Source: Liquidambar formosana (taxonomy: Eukaryota > Streptophyta > Magnoliopsida > Saxifragales > Altingiaceae). Taken from it: 64,000 nucleotides of DNA. This document shows, in pieces, positions 23,405 through 36,439 of this stretch. The notes under the pieces were generated by a model, which was not told where the DNA came from, ran no database searches, and saw only the letters and a list, made by a program, of their open reading frames with translations. The stretch is taken from the NCBI GenBank assembly GCA_039720395.1, contig CM077833.1:8757036-8821035 (forward strand), read 5' to 3'. The position numbers were made by a program, and so were the translations under genes. Every line of letters starts with the position of its first letter. The first letter of the stretch is position 1.

Positions 23405-24640
23405 ATATGTTTATAGTATATGGGTGTTTGTCGGTGTTTATATACCTCTGTTTCTCTCTCTTGATTTGGTGGATCTGCATTTCTTTTGTAGTTTTAAGCA
23501 GAATTTGAGCTTCAAAGTTAGGGTTTCTGATTTTCTCTCTCTCTACACTTCATTGCGGGCTTTCATTTTTGCTGTAATTCAGTTGAAATATGAGCTAAAT
23601 TGTGTCAAAGATTCATCTGGGTACTATTAAGCCACTGTAAATATAGAAAAATCTCAGTCTTATAGTTGTTTTAGGCTTCATAAGTGGGGGTTTTTGATTT
23701 GCTGGGATCCAAATACTTTTTAAAAAAAATTATGATATAAAATTTCCATCCCTTTCCTTTTCATACCATTTCCCAAGAATCAAGCACAGCGTAAGAAAAG
23801 AATACCCCTTCTGGTGCTTTTGTTAATCAATAATTTTCTATGGATTAATACATAATATCATGCTGGTTTTTATGGAACGCTTTGCAGAAGGATTAGCCCT
23901 CAAATTCTCTAATCGGGATGGAGAAATGGAAGCAACAGTGTTGGCTCTCAAAATATTGATGGAGAAATTATTTTACATGCAGTGTTTGCTTATTTGTTGT
24001 TGAGTAATTACTATTGCCTTGATATTTATGTGGAATTGGGTAATTTAAACTGGGTAATTATTGTCTGTTTATTTGTTCCTAATTTTTTTTTTTAAAAAAT
24101 TGGATATTTAATATTTTTCATATTATTTTTTCATATGTATGCTGGCCTTTTTATACAATCTCCATGTTATTTTTTCTAGATGTTGCATGCATTACATGTG
24201 TCAATTAGTCGGGGAGAATAAAATTAAAATTGTAAAAGTGTGTAATGTTGAATTGCTTATTTTCGAAAAGGAACTGCTGGTTGGTTTCACTCTTCTCCTC
24301 CATTTAATTGATAGATCCCTGCACATTTAGACTGGTTTGGATAGTGCACTTGGGATCCTTTCTATAGTGAACTCAATCTACAGGGAATCAAAGAGGGTCT
24401 TCAAAGGTACAGTAAAAATTTTATATATATGATATTAGTTTGATTGAATGGTGTCTAGATCTTTCAGCCTCTTCGTATGGTGATTTAACCTTTTTTTAAA
24501 TCTATTTGTATGCGGTTTTTTGGAAGGAGGCTATCTACTGAAATTTCTGATAATTGATAACGGATGGCAGGAAACGGTGAATGAGCTCCACAAAGAAGGT
24601 GAACCAATATTTGACATAGTAAGTCTCTCACTTTTTTGAC
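22969..24640 (+). pseudogene. Gene-like remnant: pyrimidine-rich leader and short exon-like blocks
   Basis: A CT-rich leader (23020-23365) ends at ATAAG|GTACTC, followed by a (CT)n tract (23368-23400), as in a plant 5' UTR with a first intron. Short blocks with good splice borders follow: after TTGCAG near 23888, after CTACAG near 24382, and at about 24572-24618, where GAAACGGTGAATGAGC encodes ETVNELHKEGEPIFDI before GTAAGT. The blocks cannot be joined into a protein I recognise. This is weak evidence: either a decayed gene or the 5' end of a gene broken by the duplications to the right. Confidence 0.3.
23366..23401. repeat. (CT)n microsatellite
   Basis: About 17 uninterrupted CT units immediately after the exon-like leader. 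Confidence 0.9.
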
Positions 24641-25244
24641 ACAACTTATCTAACTCTGGAGGATTCTTATTTGATGCAGATCTATTTACATGTGGCATGC
24701 CTTAGTTGGGAAATTTTTGAGCTTTTAGAACATTATCTTATTGCTTTAGGCAAGCAAATTTGAATTTTGCATTTTAAGTGCATGCATTTTTAAACAAAGC
24801 ACACTTTATGTATTGGAAATGAACAATATCTATACTTCATCCACTCTTTTATTCATGTCTAGCAAGACATTTTTTATGTTTATTGGGTGATAACATTAGG
24901 GGGCTGATCTAAGAGAAATGATTAAAAGAAGATAACTTCAATTCTTCCGGAAATTTGAAACCACCACTTCTGGATCAGATCAAGGATCTTTTCAATTGTG
25001 TAATTTGCTTCACGGTTAATCTCAATGAAGAAAGTATAGTTGATTTGCTACAAACTGTATATTGTTGGTTCAGTTACGTGGTAATTTTGTTTGGTTTGTG
25101 TCAACTACCTTCTAAATTAAAGCTCTTTGGACACAAGGAATTTAAGCTCTTTACTTTATTTGGCTTCTTTATTACTTGTTCAAATTAAATCTCTTAAGGT
25201 TTTTTTTGTCTTGTTCAAAGACTTGATTTTTTTTTTTTTCCCTT

Positions 25245-25800
25245 ATGGCTGACAAAACAGTAATTCTTAATGATGTTGTCGCATTAAAGGTAATCTGCAT
25301 ATCTCTTTAATATTCCCCTGCTCTTAATGCATACCCAATGTGAATCACTTCTTTTTTAAATCTCTCAGAATGTCTTGAAAATTTCTGGCAGATACACAAA
25401 GGCCATCCTTCCCTTGGGAGTTCTACATGTATCATCAACTTGATAAGTGCATCTCAAAGAAGAAAGTATGCCATTTCCTGGAGTTTTCTGTATTGATAGT
25501 ATTTTCTGGTTATATAATGCTACTTATTTTTGATATCTCATTTGATTAGAGATCAAGCTTTGGCTTTGCTCATAGAGTGCGTCTCCATTCCGACTGGAGC
25601 ATACTCATGACTGACTATTTATCTCATCGGACACTTCAGGTATCTCGATGATAATTTGTATACACCCATTACATTCTGTTGTTATATCTGTGCTTACATG
25701 ACAACCTTCTTCAGGATGCCATAGGGGTTTTTTAAAAGTAGCTTTAGTCTTTGCTTTTTTTATCTTAATGAAATTGTAATAATATATTGCTTTTATCATG
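25245..25800 (+). pseudogene. Exon-like remnant beginning MADKTVILNDVVALK
   Basis: ATG at 25245 opens a 15-codon block ending at AAG|GTAATC (25289). After an intron-like gap, an AG at 25367-25368 starts a block reading NVLKISGRYTKAILPLGVLH before a stop. A further block near 25550-25640 contains FGFAHRVRLHSDWS and ends at CAG|GTATCT. I do not recognise the protein. The counterpart at 37941-38336 has a 3-base loss in the second block. The short frame and the stop suggest a pseudogene or a misread exon set. Confidence 0.3.
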
Positions 25801-26837
25801 TAAATTATGCAATGACATCTGGTTTAATGTGGTAATTGTAGTGTAAATGTTTAGCAGACTTTGCATGATGATATTTGCTAAACTTCTCTTTTTCTCATAG
25901 TTGGTTTTTGTCGTGATGATGAAAGAGATCACAATGTCTGCAATGGTTAGTAAGCTGACATGTCTCGTGTTTTGTATGTTCAATATCTATTTCATTGGAG
26001 AATCGTGACGTTTAGTCGTGGAAGTAACACTAAGTCAATGAAGTTGGATGTTCATCTTCACATCTTTCTTGCAGCTATGGTAGCTCAAACGAAATCTATT
26101 TGTGTGGTATATAGTTGATAGTTTAGAAATATGTTACTCTTGAATGGGATAGAACCATTAACCTTTACACAAAATAAACAAAACCATCAAGCTTCACACA
26201 CACACACACTATGACGGTTCTCTTTCATTTTTTCTTGTTCTTGCTCTTTGCTCTTTGTGCAAGGTTTGCTTTAGAGATTAAGAAAGTTAGAATAGGATGT
26301 ACTCTTTTTGTCAAAAGAAATTGGGTCAGCAAATGCAGGAAGTTCGGCCAAAGGAGGCACCTTCCACCATGTCCCCTCATAGTTAGTGGCTACTCATTCC
26401 CTCTCCTTATTCTATCTATCTACTTTGTTCTCTGATTTCTTTTCAATGTTTTCATATGATTTCGGATCTGAGGGACGAACGAAGAGAGGGGCCTTGGATC
26501 TGAAAGAGGGAGGTGTCAAGGATTACGGTGATGCCGACGGTGACTTGTTGGTCCCAGAATCATATCACTCGTTTTTTTCCCAAATTTTTTTCCTTGCTTC
26601 ATAGATTTTTGTTCCAATAGAGTTTTGTGAGTCTTTCCCTTTCCTAGTCCTAGAATCAGATTGCTCCTCCCTTTTTTTCCCCAAATTTTTTTGCTTCATG
26701 GGTTTAATAGCTTTTTCTAATTTTAATTTGGTGTTGCTAGGTTCATTTGAACTATCAGGTCTCATATACTTCTCATTGCTTTTTGCATTACTTTTTATTT
26801 AAAAGAAAAATCTGTTCTTTTGTTTAGGTATCCATGC

Positions 26838-29514
26838 TGTGAACCCCGGAAATTGGGCCCACAAGGATTGAAAAGAAAATCAAATAGGTTTGAAAAAGAA
26901 AAAGGAAACAAGGAAAACCCTAAAAACAATTTGTTTTATAAAAACAATTTGAATGACTCCATATTTAAAAAGGAAAGGCAAAAAACAAATTCTTTTAGAA
27001 ACCAAAGAAAACTAGGGATTCGGAGGCTAAGTTATGACATGGGAAGGTTCTAGGCAAAGCTTATAGGCACCCATGTCACCCTTTCGGTCTCTTAGTTTAT
27101 TTGGGCTAAATTAAAATCTTTTCAACACACAAATCAACATATATCATCACAAGACAGCATGCATATCATATATTTCATTCATCCATCCATGCATAATAAA
27201 CAAAATAAAACAGAAAACAGAAAATAAGATACAAAAAAACCTAGGATACTTAGATCCTAGAACGGACTTGAGTCTCACGAAGAGTGCCTACGTACCATGC
27301 AACGAAATACATAGATCAAAGTCCACGTAGTTTGAATAGAATTAGGGTTAAATCCTAGTATAAACCTATGGTAAAAACCCTAAGTTTCCTTATTCGAAAG
27401 AGAATTGGATAAACAAGTTTGATTTTAGGAAAACTTCCACAAGATGGAAACTTTGATAAAAACCAGAATTTTATTTATGTAGGAAACCCTTGATAATTAC
27501 CATAGACTCATATTAAGAAATAACTCTAAAGAGGGAGAAGAGAAAGGATAAGAAGGGAAAGGTGAATTGGGGCACCTTCAAACCCACTTACCTGAGCGCA
27601 ATAGCTCCAAGCATTAGTAATTTCAAACAATGGCAGCCCTATTTGCCATAGGACAATTAGCACACCTATTTGCACCCTTACATGTGCTCAAAACCACGTA
27701 AACACAACAATATGCAAATCTGGATAGAATAGTATTATGGCCTAAAATCATCCACTAGACATGCTAACAGCGAACAAACATAAGCCCTAATGTAATCCTA
27801 ATACCATATCATGCATAAAAACCCTAGAATCAACTATATGAATGCAAGGAAAAAGAGTCATAATTACTCTATATGCAAAACATATACAGCAACCATGAAG
27901 AAAACAAATAAGAAACCCTATGCTAACATGCTATATGAAACCATCCTAAAACAAGGACAAAAAAAACCCTAAACTCACAAACATGCTTGAAAACACATAA
28001 ACAGCCCTAAAACACACTAAACTCATAATAAATAGAACTTAAATCATGCATATTAACCAACTAAAGTCATAAAACATGATAAAAATCCTAACTTTAACAT
28101 GCAATGACACTTATTCTAAAACAAGGACAACGGAAGCCCTAAACTTACACTCATGCTTAAAAACCTATAGAACAGCCCTAAAGCATGCTATAATAAAGAT
28201 GAGCAGCATTTAAATCATGCATATTAACTAACTAAAGTGATAACATATGATAAAAAAGCTACCTTTAACATGTAATAAGCCTATTTTATAAGAAACTCAT
28301 ATTTAGCATAAACAAGGGGGGAGGTTACCTTAGGAGAAGCTTCCTTGCTGCTGTAGAGGCTCTCCTCTTGACTTGTGGATGACTTGAATCAATGTTCTTC
28401 AAGGCTACAGCAGGAACTCCAACTCTCCTTCAACTTTCTCTCTCTTATTGTCTCTCACAAACTCAATTTTAATGCATAAAGTCGCCCCCTTTCTGTTAGA
28501 GCATAGGGGGGTATTTATAGAGTTCAGTTAGGATTAACCAATGGCTAGGATTAAAACCTTAAGAATTAATCCAAGGGCTATTAGAGACCCCTTTGGTGCT
28601 TAAGTAACTCAAAAGTTACCAAAAACTAAAAGGAAACACGTCCAAAAGAGTCCTTGTACGTCAAAATTGGAAGAAGTTCGCTTGAGCAAGGAGTTAGAGA
28701 GAAAATAGGAAAGTGGCGTCGGGTGACCACCAGGGCCTAGGCAGCTAGCCGCCTGGGCCGCCTGGGCCCAGGCGGCTAGCCGCCCAGGGCTGGGTGGTCA
28801 CCTGAGCCCACTTCGGATTTTTGCTTTTTTGGACTCTTTCTCCTTGTAGGAGTGTTTCAGGGGTCAAATTAAGTTCGACTTTGATGAAACAAAAGCCAAA
28901 ACGACAGTATTTCGATGAGGAATATATTTTTGAACATTTTAGGGTGAAAACCACTAACCATGGGGGCATGGTTAGGTTTGATAAAGGCGGTTAACCGCTA
29001 TGCTCTACCTTTGCAAGGCATAGGTATGCACATAGGATCAAACCAAATGCTTTCTATATCAAAATTAAACTTTCTAAAACACTTTTGGGGATAAAATGGT
29101 GAATAATAAAGTCCATTTGAAAAGATTTGGTTGGTAATTGTGAGTCAATTAGAGCTAACCCAAAGAAGGGTCAATTAACCAACTTGAACTATATCGAGCC
29201 ATTTTAATCCAGAGCTATTGATTTATCAAATTGAACCTAGAAATACCTCATATGCATCCATATGAACTCCAATTGACAATTTGGAGATCATTTCAAGGTC
29301 AGATGAAAAGTTTGAGACTTAAAAGACGATTATACCCCTCAAGTCACAAAAGCTCTTATTATCCCTCGAGATCAATTCCAAATTGAACCAAAATTCATAT
29401 CCATTGTCCTTGTGACTTTAGAAAACTAATGCAAGTGACTAGACTCAAAAACAAAACAAAAACATGCATGAAATGATGAGCCCTAGTAAGGTGGTGCAAA
29501 AATGGGGTGTGACA
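26838..29514 (-). mobile_element. Solo LTR, Tat/Ogre-like, minus orientation (2677 bp)
   Basis: Begins TGTGAACCCC and ends GGGGTGTGACA, the reverse complement of the LTR at 53466-56169, and is nearly the same length. The flanks CATGC (26833-26837) and CACGC (29515-29519) are a target duplication with one mismatch. There is no internal domain, so it is a solo LTR from recombination. A minus-strand TATA box is at 28511-28520 and a GC-rich inverted repeat at about 28719-28806. Confidence 0.9.
28719..28806 (-). promoter_or_regulatory. GC-rich palindromic module upstream of LTR TATA box
   Basis: TCGGGTGACCACC at the left pairs imperfectly with GGTGGTCACCTGA at the right; two GGCTAGCCGCC-type blocks and a GCCTGGGCCCAGGC palindrome lie between. 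It lies about 199 bp upstream of the minus-strand TATA box. Confidence 0.65.
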
Positions 29515-30578
29515 CACGCGACTCCAAGGAAGAAGATAGTCTCGTCGTCGTCTTAGTTGTTGAAGGTTTAGTATTTCAGCACCTAATATTATAGTTTTTT
29601 GTTAAGCTTCGGTTATTTTCAATTCTTAATATATTATTATTACTTTTCTTTATATTTATCTAGGCTGGTATTGCTGTGTTTTGAAGGAAATTTCACATTT
29701 TGTGTTGGACCGGGCTGAATTACTGCAATGTACATGGCATTTTAATGGAAATTCATTCATGTATAAGAAATTTAGCAGTAGGCCCATGCCAGCTTGCTGC
29801 CTTTGAAGGGTTCCTTTAGAAAAAGAAAGGCATGCAGAAGTAGAGCCAAAAAGGAGAAGAATCCATTGATATTTTATGACTTGGTTGACTATTTGTATTC
29901 AGTAGAGCTGATTTATTTTGTTTTAGGAAGTCTATTAATTGTTGTTTGTCTTATGCAACGACGAGACTGTTTAGTTGCCAATTGCGATTTCTTATGATGT
30001 TTTCCTATTATCGTACATTGGAAAATATTAAACAAAAGATTATAGACACATAAATAAAAAGTAGTTTGAACTTGTTCAATGTACCTGTAATCCAATTAGA
30101 TGACATGAACATATTAATGGATTAAGATTAAGCAATAGCCTTGCATTCTCAAAAGTTGCACCATATGCAATACGCTTACGCTATGTTTGGATGAGGAATT
30201 TCTAAGTGGAATTTGTTTTTGATTTTTGTGCCTTATTGTTCTCTCATTCTTAATTCTGTGCATAGATCGCTCTCTCTCTCTCTCTCTGTTATTGGTCATA
30301 GGGTCCCATGTCCAAATGCAAAAAAAAGGGCTGTTCTGATTTCCTGTGAGTTTCACCAGATCAAGGTTGGGACTTTTGGATCTTGTCTGCCAATTTTTTG
30401 CTCAATGTCAAAGCCGTACGGGAGGAGGAGAGAGAAGATTACAAGAGACAAACCCTCGCCTCCCACTGAAAAAGACGTAAATAAAATGAAGTTTAATGAA
30501 TGTGTGTGAATGTGTAGAAGAAATGAAGACTGATGAATGCATTGGTAAAGAGTCATTTGATTTGATTCAAATCAAAAA

Positions 30579-30646
30579 GATCAAGGACCTTTTCAATTGT
30601 GTAATTTGCCTTACGGTTAATCTCAATGAAGAAAGTATAGTTGATT
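30579..30646 (+). repeat. Tandem unit U, copy 2, part a
   Basis: Sixty-eight bases matching 24978-25045, ending ..GTTGATT where the Helitron begins. The unit resumes at 37730 with TGCTACAAA, exactly the next bases of copy 1. Confidence 0.85.
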
Positions 30647-30789
30647 TCTATAACGTATACTAAAAGGGAGAATCGACTTACACTGTTCACTTTTGTTCGG
30701 GATTTTCATTCGGTTACTTTTCATGGACAAAACGTGTCCTCCCAAAGAATGAAACGACGCTGAATTCCCCTTGGAGAGACAAATCGCAG

Positions 30790-31560
30790 CTTTATGTTAA
30801 GCAGCGTTTGGCATGGGGCTGTGTTTTGTGCTTTTTGCCCTGTGGTTGTCCTTTGTCCATGTCTCTCCTTTGCAGGTTCCACAGTTCCGTGCATTTTCTG
30901 CCAGCGGCGATTTCATCCTGCCTTGACATGTTTGTACTGGCGGGACTGATCGACGGTTGTGATCCGAACACCCTTAGAGCTTTGTGCAAAATCTGATATG
31001 CTCTTGCGTTTGGATGGTAAAACCTGTCATAGTTGTGCTTGGGAAGCCCACTGGTTTGCTTTTGCTCTTGGGTTTTGCATTTTGTTTTCATCCTTCTTAC
31101 TCTTTGTTGGCTCGTTTGAGAGGTATGGTTTCTTTGGATCGCTTTATCTTACTTGATTTCGTTTTTTGTGTTGTGGAGTCTTCTCTTGGGTTATGGATTT
31201 GGATTTACATGCAATTTCTGATCCATTTTTGTGTGCTGAGATTATATGTAAATCCTGATTTCTCTTTTGTTTCCCTTTTGTTTGCTGTCCAAGTGTTGTC
31301 TCGCTCCTATTCTTGTTCTTCTTTCTTCTTACTAATTTCTCTTTTATTTCATTGTAGGGTTTTTGATTCTGACTGATTTCTCTTTTGTTTAATTTCATGA
31401 TCTTTCTTTCAGCTTATTTTTTGGGGGTTTTGGTTGGATAAATAGCTTGGTGGGATGTTGGACATCGGTGGTCCCCTCTGTGCAGGTATTAACATGTAAA
31501 AGAAATTCGTGCGAGTGCCTCTCCAATCGAAGAGAAGAAGCGAACTAGAGGTGTGAGGTA
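30790..31560 (+). other. Captured leader or exon-like region inside the Helitron
   Basis: Relatively GC-rich at first (30790-31010), then T-rich. A block after CTGTGCAG (31486) ends at GTGAG|GTAAGC near 31558, the borders of a small plant exon. I see no recognisable protein. It may be the 5' UTR and promoter of the captured gene or of another one. Confidence 0.3.
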
Positions 31561-31689
31561 AGCCCCTAATACGCTGTTCTAATCACGTTCTGCTCGTAGA
31601 ATGATTATTATTTGTCATTATCCAATTATCTTCCTCTCTTTTGATCTAGGTTTATTACTTAGGTAGGGTTTGGTTTTAATGGATGAGCT

Positions 31690-32128
31690 TTTCTTTGTAC
31701 AGATTTAGGGTTTATAGGCTCATGATTCGTTCGTGATATAATTGCTCTGAGATTCTGGGTTGGGTGTGAGCTGATTGAATGGAGGGTTTTTCTCTTTAGG
31801 GCTTTTATGGATAAATGATAGGCGTATCTTCGGGTTGTATAATTTCGGCTGCATACTTATCTTATAGTGATTTTTGTGTCGTTGTTATATTTAGATTGTT
31901 ATTTTGTATACGGATTGCTTAGAGTTGAACTGATTGATAAAAGCATTCCTTGTTTTAGCTTATGTTTGAGTTCCTCTTTGAATGATTTTTTCCTTTTAGC
32001 GATTATGATTGGTTTTTAACCAGGTACGTGACAAATTTAGGCTTGGCTTTACAGTGTTATGATTCGACGGTGATATATTTGATCCGAGGTTGTAGCTTGG
32101 GTGTGGGCTGACTGAATGGAGGGTTTTT

Positions 32129-32174
<46 letters not shown>

Positions 32175-32390
32175 TCTGGGCTTTTCATGGATAAATTATA
32201 AATTAATTTTCTGATTTTATGATTTTGGCTGCATACTTATTGCATGGCGATTTTGGTTTTGTCGTTATATTTAGATTGTTATTTTGTATAGAGTTTGGGT
32301 AAAGTTGAACTGATTGATAAAAATATTTCTTCTTTTAGCTTACATTTTAGTTCATCTTTGAATAATTATTTCCTATCAACGATTATGGGA
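31690..32390 (+). repeat. Tandem duplication of about 350 bp inside the Helitron
   Basis: Copies at about 31690-32000 and 32030-32390 share GATTGAATGGAGGGTTTT, GGCTGCATACTTAT, ATATTTAGATTGTTATTTTG and GTTGAACTGATTGATAAAA. The second copy holds a (TC)n microsatellite at about 32133-32172. Confidence 0.75.
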
Positions 32391-32943
32391 GCAAAATGAT
32401 GCTCCACAACCGATGGTATATATTTCTCCTTCATATATTAATTTCAATTAACAAGCAAATAAAATGAATAAGCAGTTATTATCTGCATATTTATTCATGA
32501 TTTACAATGGTGGAATAAGGTACTTACCGCTGTCTTTTCAGCACTGTGATGTGGTATCTCGTTAGAAAATATTCTGCAGTTCTTAAAAATTATGGAAAAT
32601 TAGATCCTTTTTTATTTTTATTTTCTTTTCTATTTTTGGGATGTCATTTTTGATAAAATAGGCTGGCATACCATCATCATGTAGCTTATATTATGCAGAT
32701 TCTTCAATAATATAGCTTACTAATATAAGTCTCAATGGTACATGCAACTAATCTAATAGTTTAATCACATTTCTTTTTCTGATTTCTTTATTGCTGAAAC
32801 AAGCAGTACCTTAGTGTGTTAAAAGGAACCTTAATATTCTTCATTTTTAAATTAATTTCCATCCTTATATGTTGTATGTGCTTGAAGTTTTCCTATCTGG
32901 ATTTTAATAGTGTGAATTTTTTTTTGTCTTTCAATATGGGGCA

Positions 32944-35852
32944 GAAATCGTATGAAAATTTGAAGCCTGATATGCTGCTTGTCTTGGGAGATGTTTCTGC
33001 AAAAGGACATGAGCTGACAAAAAGTAAATGGTCCTCTGTGCTACATCAGTTTCAAAGAATGTTGGGCCCTTTTCTAGGCCTTCCATTTCATGTTATTCTT
33101 GGGGACAGGGATGCTGGAGAATGCAGTGGACTAAATGCAAAATCTGTTAATTGGATAGCTAGCAGCTTTCCAGGATTGGACTCAGCTGGTTGTGGTGCCT
33201 TTGAAATTAGTAATATTAGCTTTGTCTCACTTAATGCTGTAGCATTGCTTTTTGGGAACAATGATCTACATTTTAGTGTTGAAAAGGTGATAGAGAGAGA
33301 ACGTAGATCTGCGAATGGAAACTGAAGACACGATAGAAGCCATAAATGATTCAAGCAAATCCAAGGAGGCTTCACATAATTTTGGGTGGAGAAGAAATGC
33401 TATGGTATCTAGATCTGGTCCTGTACTCTTACTTCATTTTCCCTTGCACCAGACTGGAAATAGTAACTGTAGGGGAGGTAGTGCTCTCAATGGAACTTCT
33501 AATAATGCGATTGGGAGTTCAAAAACAATAGTGAGTGGGTAAGAGCACTTCTTTAATTTCTAAGGCATCTTGATATGCAAATTATATCCATTAAAATTGT
33601 CTATGCTAATTAGTTTAATAAGCCTGTTTTTACTTCCTATTTCACAGGATTGTTTTATGAACTATAAACGAGTTATCTTTATTTTTCTCCAAGGAATATG
33701 CACATAGAATTTACTGAAATCATCTATGCTGATTAGTTCAATTAGTCTGTTGTTACTTCCTATTTCACAGGACCTGCATTAAGAAAATTAAGCAAATTAT
33801 CTTTATCATTGTTATTCCAATATCCAGAAATTTGCACTGATGTGGTAATGATTCAACTTTGCCACCAGAATTCCTGACTTCTAGGGCCTCTCTATGTCTG
33901 GGCCATTTATTTGATGTGCCTTGCAATTCATTATATGGGCCTCCCCCCCTTCCCCCACGCAGAAATCTCCCCAGACCAAAAATAAATAAGTAGATAAATA
34001 CTTTACTTCATAAAAAAAAGAAAGAAAAAGAAAAAAGTAGATAAATAAATATATCATAGCATTGGCTATGCTGTTTGAAGTTCCAGTTTTTAAGTCATGT
34101 TGAAACTTCATTTTTTTTTGTTGAAATTGTCAGGGGACTTTCCGGGACTGGGCCATATGAGTTACTCCACACTCCCACCAAATGCTACTGAGTACGTCTT
34201 TCAAGCTCTTAGACCAAGGTAACTCCTTGTTCTATAATCCATCTCCTGCTTCCCCCCCCCCCCTTCTCTCTTCCTGCGGTCCTTTTTTATTTTTCATGTT
34301 TGCCTTGAGATTGTGTCTCATGTATTGTCTATCTCCTATGCGATAATTCCATCAAGAGCATTTTTATTCCAATCAGTGGTTTCTTCCTCACTATTCATGT
34401 GAATTTAATTATTTATTTAACAAGTGCTTTAAATTTCTCCTGTTTTAGGAAATATGTGCAATCTTGTCTTAGTCCATGATTTTTTCTGTTCCAAATTATT
34501 TAAATCTAAACATATATTTCGTATTTTCACCATGGAGTTAGATATTTTTAGATCTTTAACCAACTTTAGGGTCAATCTGGTAATTTTAATTTACCCGTAC
34601 TCTCCCTTCCTCTTAAAAATAGGCATCTTGGTCGGAAAATGAGATTTTGGATGAAAGTGGGCCCATTCTGAAGACTCAATCACCCAAAATAGTTGAACCT
34701 ATGTTAAATGTAGGGAAGTAGGCTGTGGGCATGGTTACGTTGGGCCAAACTGGAGTGTCTACTACTGTATACCTGTTTTTATGACATGCGGTACCCATGC
34801 CTCAATATCTTGAGTTGTCCCCATTTTTTACCTATATAAGTTGAAGAATTTATGATATTACATTTATGACAATTGGAAAGTGTTAAATATTATGCACTTG
34901 GTAGTTATGGTATGTTATACGTTAGAAGTTATGCTGACATCTAGGTCTCCCTTTAGGTTGCTATTTAACATGTGAATTGCTTTTAAACTCAAATAGTGTA
35001 ACAAAAATTTTGAAGAAACGAGACCTGTACGTCTTCTCTGTTCAGCTAGCAGTATGATGTACTTTTTCTTTCATCATCCCTAGTGGAATGAAAAGAATTG
35101 CCTCTCACAAGATGTGAGCCCACCAGGTCCTTGTCCAGATTTTGTCCAGATTTTCAATCAGGGATAAGTACTGTAAGGTGCATACCCCAAATCTCAGTGT
35201 TACTGGATGGGTTAGATCTTCGATGTGGAAACTAAAACTTGAATTGATTGAGAAAAGTGAGGTAGTAATGAGAGAAGTCACAAAGGTAAAGTTATGAGAG
35301 AAAAGTGCATTATTGGCCTAATTCAGGCTATTTTGGTTTTGGAAATGATTTGACAATCAAGTGTTATGTTGGCATGAGAACAAGCATTCCACCTTCAGGT
35401 TTTATACTTGTATAGTTTCATTATGCTCTGACCTATTTCTTCTATTTTTGTCATTATTGAACTCTATCCTTGAGATTCGGCTTATTTAAATTCATATAAT
35501 ATTCTTCCAATTTCTGATCAACCTCAGAATGAAACCCACCATTTAAATTGGAAAACTTGGAAGATGGAGCCACTAATTTATATGTGAAATTATTCCTTTT
35601 GTTTGCAGGATAGTTTTCAGTGCACACACCCATGAATTTTGTGTTCACACTTACTCAGATGGGACCCGCGAGGTAACTGTCTCTGCCATGACATGGGATG
35701 CAAGGGATGACCCTGGTTTTGTTGTCGCCACTTTCAGAAGGAACGGAAGAGTGGTAACTGTCAGCTATTGCCTCTCTTGCCAGGGAATCTCATCTACTAA
35801 TTGCCTATATTTCTGTTCTTATTCTGTTAATGTCAATCATCCTTGTAGCTAA
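32944..35852 (+). pseudogene. Calcineurin-like metallophosphoesterase fragment, three exons, captured by Helitron
   Basis: Exons at 32944-33538, 34134-34218 and 35609-35852 have good borders (GGCAG|AAA, GG|GTAAGA, TCAG|GGG, AAG|GTAACT, GCAG|GAT). The first exon encodes KPDMLLVLGDVSAKG and HVILGDRD, equivalent to the GD and GN(H/R)D metal motifs. Later come LLHFPLHQT and, in exon 3, FSAHTHEFC, the GHxH-type histidines. This fits the Cdc1/Ted1/MPPE1-like group, which in other eukaryotes remodels GPI anchors in the secretory pathway. The N-terminal exon with the first D-x-H motif is absent. A frameshift near 33308, most simply a 2-base loss, truncates exon 1; downstream the frame continues to TAA at 35850. 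The retained introns show capture of genomic DNA. Confidence 0.75.
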
Positions 35853-36439
35853 CATATCATGTAGGACATGTTTAAGAAGACGATGAAATACTACCTCTTA
35901 AAGAATCTGTTGATTATTATTATTATTATTTTTATATAAAATTTATCATCTGCACTAATAGTGAAGCTTTTATGAAGCTTATTGCTTCATGTTTTTCACT
36001 ATATATAAAGCTTCATATAATAGTGGCCAGCGAAGGTAGTGTCTCCCTTCTCAAAAGGAGGTACAGGCTTGAATCATCGACCCTTGAGTCTAAAAATTGG
36101 TGTTGGGGGTTAGTACTGAAATTGCTGGAAGTGCTCTGCGTTGATATCTAAGAAGTATCTCATGATACTTTGTCAAGTTAATGCATTAAGAAAGAGAATA
36201 GCATTACAAAACTTTAACTATTGATTTTGAAGACAATAATATAAATTGCTCAGGGTAATGTCGGCAGCTCATTGTGTTAGCTGTCTTTTATTTCTATTTT
36301 ATTTAGTAATCATGAAATCTGTACACAAGCCAAGCGATGGCTCCAACAATTATGCAGAAACAGTTTTTTATTCACTAAGTAGAATTGAACCCACATCATC
36401 CACTCCATAGTGGTCATCTGTGGCAATTAACCTAAAGCA

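Larger units (their letters stand above)
24978..30578 (+). repeat. Tandem duplication unit U, copy 1 (with inserted LTR)
   Basis: This unit recurs as 30579-30646 plus 37730 to about 40070. Copy 1 runs from GATCAAGGATC to TTCAAATCAAAAA and is followed at 30579 by the start of copy 2. Copy 2 lacks the part of copy 1 between about 26413 and 29660, which contains the solo LTR 26838-29514 and about 570 bp of flank. The two copies are close, with scattered substitutions and small indels. Confidence 0.85.
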
